A stretch of 64,000 bases of DNA from Nocardia anocheti (lineage in GTDB: Bacteria; Actinomycetota; Actinomycetes; Mycobacteriales; Mycobacteriaceae): positions 124,001-188,000 of the forward strand of contig NZ_JAQQFV010000001.1 in NCBI RefSeq assembly GCF_029675105.1. Reading direction: 5' to 3'. This document shows positions 8,155-17,263 of this stretch, piece after piece. Position numbers and translations under genes: made by a program. The notes below the pieces were generated by a model. It searched no databases. It saw only the letters and a program-made list of their open reading frames with translations, and was not told the DNA's origin. The first letter of the stretch is position 1, and every line of letters starts with the position of its first letter.

Positions 8155-8269
8155 AGTCCGCGCTTGCCGCGCCCACTGCGGACGGCGGCCAGGTCGTCAC
8201 CCGGAGCACCCCACCGCGGAGGAGGGTTGCCGACCAGCTAGCCGGGGCTTGTCGCTGGTACTCGTGACC
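8155..8269 (-). promoter_or_regulatory. SAM-IV riboswitch
   Basis: Read on the minus strand from 8269, the leader has the SAM-IV consensus in order: GGTCACGAG opening the closing stem, ACCAGCGACAAGCCCCGGC, GGTCGGCAACCCTCC, GCGGTGGGGTGC, then GGGTGACGACC closing the stem, and the downstream pseudoknot element GCGGCAAGCGCGGAC. After the aptamer, GGACTCG and CGAGTCC can pair near the start of the aminotransferase gene, a possible expression platform. SAM-IV elements bind S-adenosylmethionine and normally repress sulfur-metabolism genes in actinobacteria. Confidence 0.92.
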
Positions 8270-8462
8270 TGCAACGAGAGTGACAGACGACCGCTGGAGC
8301 TGTCAACCACCGAATTCCGCCGCTCGACGAACCACCACCCGACCGGGCGCGCCACCGCGACACACGATTGCCCCCGAATTGCCCCGACGCCGACCATCGC
8401 ACGACTCCACGATGGAACAGCCAAATGATTGAGTTTCCCCACTATTTGTTAGAGTGGCCGCC

Positions 8463-8897
8463 ATGTCCTCGAACTCGAACGCCGTCCGCGGCCTGCCGCG
8501 CTATCCGGTGTACGCGCTCGCTCGACTCACCAAGGCCCTGCAGGCCGGGATCGATCTCCCGCTGCGTGACCACTGGGTGCTCACCTTCATCGCCGAGAAC
8601 GCCGACCTGACGCAGAAGAAGGTCGGGGAGGCGCTGGGGATCGATCGCAGCGAAGTGGTCCGCCTGGTCGACGCGCTGGAGGGCGCTGGCCTGGTGGAGC
8701 GCACCCGCGACGGCACCGACCGCCGCAAGTACCGGCTGCGCATCACCGACGCGGGCCGCAAACGCTGTAAGCGCACCGACAAGCTGATCGCCGAGGCCAC
8801 CGCCCGCGTGCTGGCCCGGCTCGACGCCGACGAGCAGGCCACCCTGCACCGGCTCGTCGTGACAGCCCTCGGCGACGAGGCGGATCCGTCCACGTGA
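8463..8897 (+). CDS. MarR-family transcriptional regulator
   Basis: A 144-residue winged-helix protein. The DNA-binding core is VGEALGIDRSEVVRLVDALE followed by the wing RTRDGTDRRKYRLRITDAG, both typical of MarR. It is divergent from the SAM-IV-controlled aminotransferase and lies about 150 bp upstream of the NRPS-like gene, which is the most obvious co-oriented target. I use ATG 8463; a GTG nine bases upstream is also possible. No clear operator palindrome was seen in the flanks. Confidence 0.88.
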   Translation: MSSNSNAVRGLPRYPVYALARLTKALQAGIDLPLRDHWVLTFIAENADLTQKKVGEALGIDRSEVVRLVDALEGAGLVERTRDGTDRRKYRLRITDAGRKRCKRTDKLIAEATARVLARLDADEQATLHRLVVTALGDEADPST

Positions 8898-9049
8898 GCA
8901 CCGGCGCGGCACCGGCCGCGCACCGGTCCGGCACACCGTCCGGCGAGTACCGTTGGCATCTGGTGACCATCCCGTTTGCCCTCCGGTAACCCGACCGTGA
9001 AACAACAGACACCGATGGGGGTCAACCGATGAGAGGTGGACGCGGCGCG

Positions 9050-12000
9050 ATGCTCGAGCCACACACCGAATTCGGAGCAGAACTGCTCCGCGACCCGCTG
9101 CTGCGCGCCGATCTCGCGGCCGCGCCGCGCACCCTGGTCGACATCCTGACCAGCACCGCGCTCGCCCACCCCGACGCGCCCGCGATCGACGACGGCACCG
9201 TCGTGCTGAGCTACCTGGAACTGGTCGCCGCCGTGGAGGCCAGGATGGCCGAACTCACCGCGGCGGGCGTGCGTCCGGGCGACCGGGTCGGCGTACGGAT
9301 GCCCTCCGGCTCGGCCGCGCTCTACGTCACCATCCTGGCGGTGCTCTACTGCGGCGCCGCCTACGTCCCCGTCGACGCCGACGACCCCGAGGAACGCGCG
9401 AAGCTGGTCTTCGGCGAGGCCCGCGTCAGCGCGATCGCCACCGGTGACGGCCTCGAGTCGGCCACCACCGCCACCGGCGACGCGCACTGGGACACCCTGC
9501 CCTCCCCCGCCGACGACGCCTGGATCATCTTCACCTCCGGCTCCACCGGCACCCCGAAGGGTGTCGCGGTGACCCACCGCAATGCCGCCGCCTTCGTCGA
9601 CGCCGAGGCGCGACTGTTCTTGCCGCGCAAGCCGATCGGCCCCGGCGACCGTGTGCTGGCCGGGCTGTCGGTGGCCTTCGACGCCTCCTGCGAGGAGATG
9701 TGGCTGGCCTGGCGCCACGGCGCCTGCCTGGTCCCCGCGCCGCGCGATCTCGTCCGCACCGGCGCCGACCTGGGCCCGTGGCTCATGCGCCGCGCGATCA
9801 CCATCGTCTCCACGGTCCCCACCCTGGCCGCCACCTGGCCCGCCGAGGCGCTGGAATCGGTGCGGCTGTTGATCTTCGGCGGCGAGGCGGTGCCGCCGGA
9901 GCTGGCCGAACGGCTCGCGGGCGCCGAGCGCGAGGTGTGGAACACCTACGGCCCCACCGAGGCCACCGTCGTGGCGTGCGCCGCCCAGCTCGACGGCACC
10001 ATGCCCGTGCGCATCGGCCTGCCGCTGGACGGCTGGGACCTCGCGGTGGTCGACCCGCAGGGAAACCCCGTCCCCGAGGGCGAGACGGGAGAACTTGTCA
10101 TCGGCGGCGTCGGCCTGGCCCGCTACCTCGATCCGGCCAAGGACGCCGAGAAATACGCGCCCATGCCCTCGCTCGGCTGGGAACGCGCCTATCGCAGTGG
10201 CGATCTGGTGCGCAACGACCACGAGGGCCTGATCTTCCTCGGCCGCGCCGACGATCAGATCAAGATCGGCGGCCGCCGCATCGAACTCGGCGAACTCGAC
10301 AACGCGCTGCAACATCTGCCCGGCGTGAGCGGCGCGGCCGCCGCCATCCGAACCACCAAGGCGGGCAACAAGATCCTCGTCGGCTACCTCACCGGCGCCG
10401 CCCCCGGCTACGACCTGAAGAAGGCCAGAGAGATTCTGGCCGAACAACTCCCGGCCCCGCTGGTCCCGCGCCTGGCGCTCGTCGCCGACCTGCCGACCCG
10501 CACCTCCGGCAAGGTCGACCGCGACGCCCTGCCCTGGCCGCTGCCCAGCTCGGAGGACGCCGCCGAGCACGGCCTGCACGGCACCGCCGCCTGGGTGGCC
10601 GGGCTGTGGGACGCCATCCTCGGCGCCGAGGTCACCGGTCCTGACACCGATTTCTTCGATGTCGGCGGCGGCTCGCTCTCGGCGGCGCAGCTGGTCGGCG
10701 CGCTGCGCGAACGGTATCCGCACGTCACCGTGGCCGACCTCTACGACCACCCGCGCCTGGGCTCGCTGGTCGCACTGCTCGACGGCAGTGCCCCGGTCGA
10801 CGCCGTCGAAGAACGCGTCGTCACCCCGACCCCGTTGCGCGCCCAGATCACCCAGGTCCTGGCCACCATCCCGCTGACCACCCTGACCGGCCTGCAATGG
10901 GTCACCTGGCTCACCGTCGTGTCCGCCATCGCGGGCTGGTCGGGCTCGCTGCCGTGGCTGCCGCGCCTGTCGTGGTGGTGGATCGCGCTGGCGTTCGTGC
11001 TGTTCATCTCCCCGCTGGGCCGGATGACGCTGTGTGTCGCCGGTGCCCGCGTGCTGCTCGCGGGCCTGCGCCCCGGCACCTACCCGCGCGGCTCGTGGGT
11101 GCACCTGCGGCTGTGGGCGGCGGTGCGGCTGTCCGAGGCCAGTGGCGCCGAAAGCCTGTCCGGCGCACCGCTGATGGTCCCGTTCGCCCGCGCGCTGGGC
11201 GCCAAGATCGGCAAGGGCGTCGACCTGCACACCCTGCCCCCGGTCACCGGCATGCTCGAACTCGGTGACGGTGCCAGCGTGGAACCCGAGGTCGACCTGT
11301 CGGGCTACTGGGTCGACGGCGATCAGGTGCACATCGGTGGCATCACCATCGGCGAGGGCGCGGTGATCGGCGCCCGCTCGATCCTGTTGCCGGGTAGCAA
11401 GATCGGCAAGAAGGCCGAGATCGCGCCCGGCTCGGCCGTCTCGGGCAAGGTGAAGGCCGAGCAGGAATGGGCGGGCTCGCCCGCCGCGAAGACCGGCAAG
11501 GCACCGCGCCGCTGGCCCGATCACGCGCCCGAGCGCGCCCGGCACTGGCTGCTGGTGTTCGGGGTGTCCTCGATGGTGCTGGCCGCCATGCCCGTGTTCG
11601 GGCTCGCCGTCGGCGGCACCTTCATCGCCTGGTGGGTCCGCGAGGAGACCACCATCGGCGCCGCCGCCCTGCGCGGTTTCGCCATCCTGCCGGTCGCCAC
11701 GCTGCTCAGTCTGTTCGTCTACGCCGCCGCCACCGTGCTCGCCGTGCGCCTGCTCGGCATCGGCCTGCGCGAGGGCTACCACCCCGTGCGCAGCCGCACC
11801 GGCTGGCAGGTCTGGGCCACCGAACGCCTGCTCGACTCGGCCCGCACCTTCCTGTTCCCGCTCTACGCCAGCCTGCTCACCCCGCTGTGGTTGCGCCTGC
11901 TGGGCGCGCGGATCGGCAAGAACGTCGAGGCGTCGACGGTGCTGCTGCTGCCCAAGTTCACCGTGGTCGCCGACGGCGCCTTCCTGGCCGACGACACCAT

Positions 12001-12964
12001 GATCGCCTCCTACGAACTCGGCGGCGGCTGGCTGCGCATCGGCGAGGCCAAGGTCGGCAAGCGCGCCTTCCTCGGCAACTCCGGCATGACCGCGCCCGGT
12101 CGCCGGGTGCCCAAGAACGGCCTGGTCGCGGTGCTCTCGGCGGCGCCGAGCAAGGCCAAGGCGGGCTCGTCGTGGCTGGGCAGTCCGCCGGTGCGGCTGC
12201 GCCGGGCGGCCGAGTCCAGCGACACCTCGCGCACCTTCGATCCGCCGCTGCGGCTCAAGCTGGCCCGCGCCGTCGTGGAGACCTGCCGCCTGATCCCGGT
12301 GATGGTCACCTTCGCGATCGGGCTCGGCGTGCTGTTCGTCCTCGCGCTCATCGCCCAGCACTCCGACTACCTCGTCGCCGCGCTGGCTTCCGGCCTGGTG
12401 CTGATGGCGGCGGGCGCGCTGGCCGGTGCGCTGGCGGTGGCCGCGAAGTGGTTGCTGGTCGGGCGGATTCGCGCGGTGGAGCATCCGCTGTGGAGCTCGT
12501 TCGTCTGGCGCAACGAGGTCTCCGACGCCTTCGTGGAGACCGTCGCGGCGCCCTGGTTCGCGCGCGCCGCGACGGGTACTCCCGTGATGAATCTGTGGCT
12601 GCGCGGACTCGGCGCCAGGATCGGGCGCGGGGTATGGTGCGAGTCCTATTGGCTACCGGAGGCGGACCTGGTGACACTCGGTGACGGCGCGACGGTGGAA
12701 CGCGGCTGCGTGGTGCAGACCCACCTGTTCCACGACCGGATCATGTCCATGGACACCGTGACCCTCGACGCCGGAGCCACCCTCGGCCCGCACTGCGTCG
12801 CCCTGCCCGCCGCCCACATCGGCGCGGGCGCCACCATCGGTCCCGCGTCGCTGGTCATGCGCGGCGATGTCGTCCCGCCCTCGACGCGCTGGTGGGGCAA
12901 CCCCATCGCGCCGTGGACCGGCCCCGTCTCGACCGTGGAGTCGAGGCAGCGCGGAGCCGCCTGA
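9050..12964 (+). CDS. Pls/PosA-family non-ribosomal peptide synthetase
   Basis: A membrane-bound single-module peptide synthetase of 1304 residues. In order: an adenylation domain (about 20-500; TSGSTGTPKG core A3, AFDASCEEMW with the A4 Asp, NTYGPTEAT core A5), a carrier domain with FFDVGGGSLSAAQL (Ser about residue 541), then three hydrophobic blocks alternating with three left-handed beta-helix (hexapeptide-repeat) domains at about 705-810, 945-1050 and 1185-1290. This is the layout of epsilon-poly-L-lysine synthetase, in which the tandem C-terminal domains join monomers iteratively. The product is probably a homopolymer or dipeptide of a basic amino acid; the monomer cannot be read by eye. 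Start ATG 9050 has AGAGGTGG upstream; 9029 is possible. Stop overlaps the next start. Confidence 0.92.
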   Translation: MLEPHTEFGAELLRDPLLRADLAAAPRTLVDILTSTALAHPDAPAIDDGTVVLSYLELVAAVEARMAELTAAGVRPGDRVGVRMPSGSAALYVTILAVLYCGAAYVPVDADDPEERAKLVFGEARVSAIATGDGLESATTATGDAHWDTLPSPADDAWIIFTSGSTGTPKGVAVTHRNAAAFVDAEARLFLPRKPIGPGDRVLAGLSVAFDASCEEMWLAWRHGACLVPAPRDLVRTGADLGPWLMRRAITIVSTVPTLAATWPAEALESVRLLIFGGEAVPPELAERLAGAEREVWNTYGPTEATVVACAAQLDGTMPVRIGLPLDGWDLAVVDPQGNPVPEGETGELVIGGVGLARYLDPAKDAEKYAPMPSLGWERAYRSGDLVRNDHEGLIFLGRADDQIKIGGRRIELGELDNALQHLPGVSGAAAAIRTTKAGNKILVGYLTGAAPGYDLKKAREILAEQLPAPLVPRLALVADLPTRTSGKVDRDALPWPLPSSEDAAEHGLHGTAAWVAGLWDAILGAEVTGPDTDFFDVGGGSLSAAQLVGALRERYPHVTVADLYDHPRLGSLVALLDGSAPVDAVEERVVTPTPLRAQITQVLATIPLTTLTGLQWVTWLTVVSAIAGWSGSLPWLPRLSWWWIALAFVLFISPLGRMTLCVAGARVLLAGLRPGTYPRGSWVHLRLWAAVRLSEASGAESLSGAPLMVPFARALGAKIGKGVDLHTLPPVTGMLELGDGASVEPEVDLSGYWVDGDQVHIGGITIGEGAVIGARSILLPGSKIGKKAEIAPGSAVSGKVKAEQEWAGSPAAKTGKAPRRWPDHAPERARHWLLVFGVSSMVLAAMPVFGLAVGGTFIAWWVREETTIGAAALRGFAILPVATLLSLFVYAAATVLAVRLLGIGLREGYHPVRSRTGWQVWATERLLDSARTFLFPLYASLLTPLWLRLLGARIGKNVEASTVLLLPKFTVVADGAFLADDTMIASYELGGGWLRIGEAKVGKRAFLGNSGMTAPGRRVPKNGLVAVLSAAPSKAKAGSSWLGSPPVRLRRAAESSDTSRTFDPPLRLKLARAVVETCRLIPVMVTFAIGLGVLFVLALIAQHSDYLVAALASGLVLMAAGALAGALAVAAKWLLVGRIRAVEHPLWSSFVWRNEVSDAFVETVAAPWFARAATGTPVMNLWLRGLGARIGRGVWCESYWLPEADLVTLGDGATVERGCVVQTHLFHDRIMSMDTVTLDAGATLGPHCVALPAAHIGAGATIGPASLVMRGDVVPPSTRWWGNPIAPWTGPVSTVESRQRGAA

Positions 12965-14319
12965 TGCGGAGCAAGTTCTACGAGGACCCGATCGACCCCT
13001 ACCTGCCGCAGAACGGCAACCGCGGCTACCGGGTCTCGCGCTACGAGCTGGACCTGAGCTACCGGCCCGCCAGCAACCGGCTGGCCGGGCGGGCGGTGGT
13101 CATCGCGGTCACCACGGCCGTGCGCACCTGGTTCACGCTGGACCTGTCGCAGGCGTTGACGGTGTCGAAAGTGCTGGTCAACGGGTCGAAGGCGGCCAAG
13201 TTCGCGCATCAGCAGGGCAAGCTGGCCGTCACCCCGCAGCAGAAGATCCCCGCGGGCGGGGTCCTGGAGATCACCGTGCACTACGCGGGCACGCCCAAGC
13301 CGGTGCGCGGGCCGTGGGGCGAGGTCGGCTGGGAGGAGCTCACCGAGGGCGCGCTGGTGGCCAGCCAGCCCAACGGCGCCGCCTCCTGGTTCCCCTGCGA
13401 CGATCACCCCAGTTCCAAAGCGTCCTACCGGCTCTCGATCACCACCGACAGCCCGTTCCTCGCGCTGGCCAACGGCACCCTGATCAGCAAGCAGGCCAAG
13501 GCCAGCCAGACCACCTGGGTCTACGAGATGGCCGAGCCGATGGCGAGTTACCTGGCCACCGTCCAGATCGGCAACTACCGCAAGTACCGCGTCGGCACGC
13601 CCGGCGAACCGGTGCCGATGCAGGCCGTGGTCCCGCCCCGGCTGCGCGCGAACTTCGAGCACGATTTCGCGCGGCAGCCCGAGATGATGGCGCTGTTCAC
13701 CGAGCGGTTCGGACCGTATCCGTTCGACAACTACACCGTGGTCGTCACCGAGGACGAGCTCGACATCCCGATCGAGGCGCAGGGCATCTCCATCTTCGGC
13801 GCCAATCACTGTGACGGCAGGCGCGGTTCGGAGCGTCTGGTCGCCCACGAACTGGCCCACCAGTGGTTCGGCAACAGCCTCACGCTGAAGCGCTGGAGCG
13901 ACATCTGGCTGCACGAGGGCTTCGCCTGTTACGCGGAATGGATCTGGTCGGAGGCCGCGGGCGGGCCCAGCGCCGACCAGCTGGCCAGGGCCGCGCGCGC
14001 CAATCTGGCCCGTCAGCCCCAGGACATCGTCGTCGGCGATCCGGGCCCCAAGGACATGTTCGACGACCGCGTCTACAAACGCGGCGCCCTCACCCTGCAC
14101 GCCCTGCGCCTGGAACTACGCGACCACCTGTTCTTCCAACTGATCCGGGAGTGGACCGCGCGCTACCGCCACGCCACGGTCACCACCGAGGAATTCGTCG
14201 ACCTGGCAGGTCATTACAGCGTGGCGCCGCTGCGGTCGCTGTTCGCGCTGTGGCTGGGTACCAAGCCGCTCCCGCAGCTACCGCCGCTGGGCGGGCAGGC
14301 GCATCAGAACACCAGATAG
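12964..14319 (+). CDS. M1-family zinc metallopeptidase
   Basis: A 451-residue gluzincin. The zinc site is complete: HELAHQWFGN (His295, Glu296, His299) and Glu318 in WLHEGFACYAEW. The exopeptidase GxMEN motif is altered to EAQGIS in ELDIPIEAQGISIFG (about 265-279). At 451 residues it lacks the C-terminal helical domain of aminopeptidase N and matches the short actinobacterial M1 group. Its ATG overlaps the stop of the Pls-like synthetase (TGATG), so the two are translated together. Known poly-lysine producers pair Pls with a degrading peptidase, which suggests this enzyme trims or degrades the product; that is inference. Confidence 0.93.
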   Translation: MRSKFYEDPIDPYLPQNGNRGYRVSRYELDLSYRPASNRLAGRAVVIAVTTAVRTWFTLDLSQALTVSKVLVNGSKAAKFAHQQGKLAVTPQQKIPAGGVLEITVHYAGTPKPVRGPWGEVGWEELTEGALVASQPNGAASWFPCDDHPSSKASYRLSITTDSPFLALANGTLISKQAKASQTTWVYEMAEPMASYLATVQIGNYRKYRVGTPGEPVPMQAVVPPRLRANFEHDFARQPEMMALFTERFGPYPFDNYTVVVTEDELDIPIEAQGISIFGANHCDGRRGSERLVAHELAHQWFGNSLTLKRWSDIWLHEGFACYAEWIWSEAAGGPSADQLARAARANLARQPQDIVVGDPGPKDMFDDRVYKRGALTLHALRLELRDHLFFQLIREWTARYRHATVTTEEFVDLAGHYSVAPLRSLFALWLGTKPLPQLPPLGGQAHQNTR

Positions 14320-14489
14320 CGCTGGGCCAGCTCCTCGACCAGCGGATCGTCGGAGGGCACCATCTCCAGGGCCTCGAGATCGTCGGACACCGAGATGCTG
14401 CGGGAATCGTCGCGCTCGGGGTCGGGGCCGTCCTCGGCGAGCTGACGCAGCAACTTCTGCCGGACTCGATCCTTCAGTGAATCGCGCAT
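14304..14489 (-). CDS. Small hypothetical protein, 61 aa
   Basis: A short acidic protein: a basic N-terminal helix (MRDSLKDRVRQKLLRQL) followed by an acidic region with SVSDDLEAL and a hydrophobic-acidic C-terminus ending QRYLVF. Its 3' end overlaps the 3' end of the convergent M1 peptidase gene by 16 bp. GGAGG precedes the ATG, but only one base away, which is too close to be ideal. No family recognised. Existence is moderately supported by amphipathic composition and codon use. Confidence 0.5.
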   Translation of the reverse strand: MRDSLKDRVRQKLLRQLAEDGPDPERDDSRSISVSDDLEALEMVPSDDPLVEELAQRYLVF

Positions 14490-14527
14490 ACCTCCACAGT
14501 GCCTGGCCTCCGGCGCGGTTTCCAGTA

Positions 14528-15001
14528 TCAGACGGGAGCCAGCCAGGTTCCCCACGGCGTGTTGCGCAACACGGAGTAGACCGCGAGCAGGCCGAAGAAC
14601 GTCCACACCGTCACCGCGCTCAGGCCCGGTAGCCGCCAGCGCAGCCCGCGCCGGGCCCGGTTCAGCCAGTCGAGGACGAACACCGCGAACGCCACCACCA
14701 GCGCCACCGCCAGCAGATTGCTCTGCAACGCGTCGACGATCCGGCCGTCTGTCAGATTGTGGATCGAGCGCATACCGCCGCAGCCAGGGCAATACACCCC
14801 GGTCAGCGCGTAGACCGGGCACAGACCATAGGACCCCTCGACATGCGGGTCGCGCACGTGCAGCAATACCAGCGTGCCCACCCCGACTCCCGCGGCGATC
14901 AGCGGCGGAGCCAGCCGTCGCCACAGCGGGCGCGCGGTGTCAAGCTCCTGACCGGCGCCGGAAAAACCTGCGGTGACGTGCGAGATGTCCACCCTCAACA
15001 C
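14528..15001 (-). CDS. DUF2752 membrane protein
   Basis: A 157-residue integral membrane protein. The DUF2752 signature is plain: LCPVYALTGVYCPGCGGMRS (about residues 71-90), with Cys residues and the CPxCGGTR-like motif, followed by a helix and two or three further hydrophobic segments (about 30-45, 105-125, 132-150). The family is common in actinobacteria and some bacteroidetes; its role is unknown, though the Cys motif suggests metal or redox function. Start is GTG 15001 or GTG 14992; the choice changes three residues. Confidence 0.85.
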   Translation of the reverse strand: MLRVDISHVTAGFSGAGQELDTARPLWRRLAPPLIAAGVGVGTLVLLHVRDPHVEGSYGLCPVYALTGVYCPGCGGMRSIHNLTDGRIVDALQSNLLAVALVVAFAVFVLDWLNRARRGLRWRLPGLSAVTVWTFFGLLAVYSVLRNTPWGTWLAPV

Positions 15002-15197
15002 GGTAGCGGCGCCTGTTGCCCACCGCCAGCGTGACAATTTCCGCCACGCCGTAACTTTCCGGTGTTTTCGTGCGATTTCACAGTGTCTTCGCCCGCCGTG
15101 ACCCAGTCGACAACAAATGGGACACTGTGACCCGCTAACACTAGCTAGCGCGCGTGCTTGCACTGTACGGTGGCCTACGACACAAAGGAGTGCCGAC

Positions 15198-16286
15198 ATG
15201 CTTGCGAAGTCGATGAAGACGCTCGCGGCAGCGCGAAACCTGGTCTCGCACGTAGAGACCGGCGCCCTGACCGCCCAGTACCGTGCCGCGCTGCGGAACC
15301 GCAGTTTCGCGACGGCGAGGCTCAACGCCCCCACCGTCGCCCCCGAGGTGGTTCCGGTCACCACCGCCGACGGCGCGAACCTGCGGGTACACGTCTACGG
15401 CCCCGATACCGCCCCCACCCTGGTCCTCATCCACGGCTGGGCGTGCAGCATCGAGTACTGGAACCCGCAGATCAGCGCCTTCGCCGGGGAATACCGCGTG
15501 GTCAGCTACGACCAGCGCGGCCACGGCGAGTCGACTCTCGGCACCGTCGCCCCCAGCGAGCACACCCTCGCCGACGACCTCGCCAGCGTCCTCGACGCCA
15601 CCCTGCGTCCGGACGAGAAGGCCGTGCTCGTCGGTCACAGCATGGGCGGTCTCACCATCCAGGCGTGGGCCAAGCACCACCCCGAGCAGGTCGCCGAGCG
15701 CGCGTCGGCGGTGCTGCTGGCCAATACCGCCAATGCCGACATCCGCTGGGAAACCGACATGCTGCCGGTGCTGAACAAGCAGCTCACCTTCGGTGAGTAC
15801 CCGGTCACCGTGCTCGGCGCGCCCGTGCGGATGCCGCAGCCGATCAGCGAGTCGCTGCTGTTCGCGCCGCTGCCGATCCCCGGCGGCTGGCTCACCGAGC
15901 AGGTGTTCCGCTACCGCATCATCACCCCCGAGGCCACCGCCGACGAGGTCGACTTCGCGATCGGCATCATCCGTTCCTGTCGCCCGATCGCGCGCGGCCG
16001 CCACGCCGCCGCCATGGCCGACATGAACCTGTCCGAGGGCACCGCCAACCTCACCGTGCCCACCACGGTGATCGCCGGAGCCCAGGACCGTCTGCTCCCC
16101 CAGCGCCTCTCGCGCCCGCTCATCGACACCCTGCGCCGCACCGGCCATCTCGCGGGCTTCCACATCCTTCCGCACGGACACCTCGGCAATATCGAAGACA
16201 CCGAAGCCTTCGACGCCGTCCTGCGCCAGATCCTGCTCTCCGCCACCAACTCTCGGGCCACCCGCCGCAACGTCGCCGCCCGCTGA
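15198..16286 (+). CDS. Alpha/beta hydrolase
   Basis: A 362-residue serine hydrolase. The strand-loop LVLIHGWACSIEYW (about 75-88) supplies the oxyanion HG, the nucleophile elbow is VGHSMGG with Ser148, and HGHLGNIED near residue 327 carries the likely catalytic His. An extended N-terminus of about 50 residues (LAKSMKTLAAARNLV) precedes the fold, amphipathic rather than a signal peptide. AAAGGAG lies 7 bases before ATG 15198. It is monocistronic, with a terminator downstream. Substrate unknown; lipid or ester substrates are plausible. Confidence 0.88.
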   Translation: MLAKSMKTLAAARNLVSHVETGALTAQYRAALRNRSFATARLNAPTVAPEVVPVTTADGANLRVHVYGPDTAPTLVLIHGWACSIEYWNPQISAFAGEYRVVSYDQRGHGESTLGTVAPSEHTLADDLASVLDATLRPDEKAVLVGHSMGGLTIQAWAKHHPEQVAERASAVLLANTANADIRWETDMLPVLNKQLTFGEYPVTVLGAPVRMPQPISESLLFAPLPIPGGWLTEQVFRYRIITPEATADEVDFAIGIIRSCRPIARGRHAAAMADMNLSEGTANLTVPTTVIAGAQDRLLPQRLSRPLIDTLRRTGHLAGFHILPHGHLGNIEDTEAFDAVLRQILLSATNSRATRRNVAAR

Positions 16287-16340
16287 CCCGAGTCAGGTCT
16301 CCTGAGCCGGTCAACGGCGATCGCTCAGGAGCACCCCGTG

Positions 16341-16371
16341 AAGGGCCCTCGACCATGTCGGGGGCCTTTTC
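16341..16371 (+). terminator. Intrinsic terminator after the alpha/beta hydrolase
   Basis: AAGGGCCCTCGAC pairs with GTCGGGGGCCTT (one G-T wobble) around a 4-nt loop and is followed by a short T run. Confidence 0.75.
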
Positions 16372-16429
16372 CGTTACCCTCGATATGTGACCGAGGTAAC
16401 CCGGTCTGGTACCGAGAGGCCTTCGACAC

Positions 16430-17260
16430 ATGGTGGTGTTCGAGTACGGCGGCGAGTCGATCCACTACGCCCAGCGCGGCTCCGGTGCGCGAGTGGTCAT
16501 CTTCCTCCACAACCTGGGTTCGAGTCGGCTCATCTGGGAACCGGCGATCGCCGGACTCGACGACCGTTTCACCGCGTACGCCCTTGACTTCCCCGGCTAC
16601 GGCGACTCCCCGCTGACGACCGAGCCGAGCATCGATCGCCTCGTCGAGATCCTCGAGGGCTTCGTCGCCGAGATCGGTGCCGAGCGGATCGATCTGGTCG
16701 GCAACTGCGTGGGCAGCGCCGTCTCGCTGCTGTTCGCCGAGCGCAACCCGTCGAGCGTCGGGTCGATGGTCCTGTTCAACCCCGCCACCGCCGCCACTCT
16801 CGCACCGACCCCGCTGGGCGTGCTCGCCCGGCTGGCGGCACGAAATGTCTTCCCCCACCGCCTGCTTCGCGCGCTCGCGTTGCCGAAGCCGCTCGCCGAC
16901 GCGATCGTGTGGACCCAAACCGGCACCGGCCAGGTCGCGGCGTCGAACGCGGGGACCAGGGAGCGGTTGCGAGACCTGTGGACCGACAAGGGCCGCCTCC
17001 TGCCCATGGCGGGCATCGCCGCCGCCGTGGCCGTGCCGTTCGAGCGCATCGACCGGATGTCACCGGATGTGTTCGCCGACATCAACGTTCAGATGGTCTG
17101 GGGCGAACGCAACAAGGTGCTCTCCGCGAAAGCGGGCCGCGAACTCGCCCGCCGCCTCGGCATCCCCTACCTCGGCCTCCCCACCGCGGGCCACCTCGCG
17201 ATGCTGGAAACACCCCCGGAAGAAATCGACGACATCCTGCGCGCGACCCTCACCCCGTAA
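16430..17260 (+). CDS. Alpha/beta hydrolase with Cys at the nucleophile position
   Basis: A 276-residue alpha/beta-hydrolase fold protein. VIFLHNLGSSRLIWEP (about 23-38) is the oxyanion strand and LVGNCVGSA the nucleophile elbow; the G-x-Nuc-x-G pattern puts Cys93 where Ser is usual. TAGHLAML near residue 258 gives the catalytic His. Cys nucleophiles occur in dienelactone hydrolases and in some homoserine-type acyltransfer enzymes, but overall sequence is closer to general lactonase/esterase proteins. GAGAGG lies 11 bases before ATG. Substrate unknown. Confidence 0.85.
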   Translation: MVVFEYGGESIHYAQRGSGARVVIFLHNLGSSRLIWEPAIAGLDDRFTAYALDFPGYGDSPLTTEPSIDRLVEILEGFVAEIGAERIDLVGNCVGSAVSLLFAERNPSSVGSMVLFNPATAATLAPTPLGVLARLAARNVFPHRLLRALALPKPLADAIVWTQTGTGQVAASNAGTRERLRDLWTDKGRLLPMAGIAAAVAVPFERIDRMSPDVFADINVQMVWGERNKVLSAKAGRELARRLGIPYLGLPTAGHLAMLETPPEEIDDILRATLTP

Positions 17261-17263
17261 TCA

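Noticed and set aside
8501..12484. A 1327-codon open frame antisense to the Pls-like gene
   Set aside because: It mirrors the codon structure of the sense gene (GC-rich DNA gives long open antisense frames); low-complexity product with no domain.
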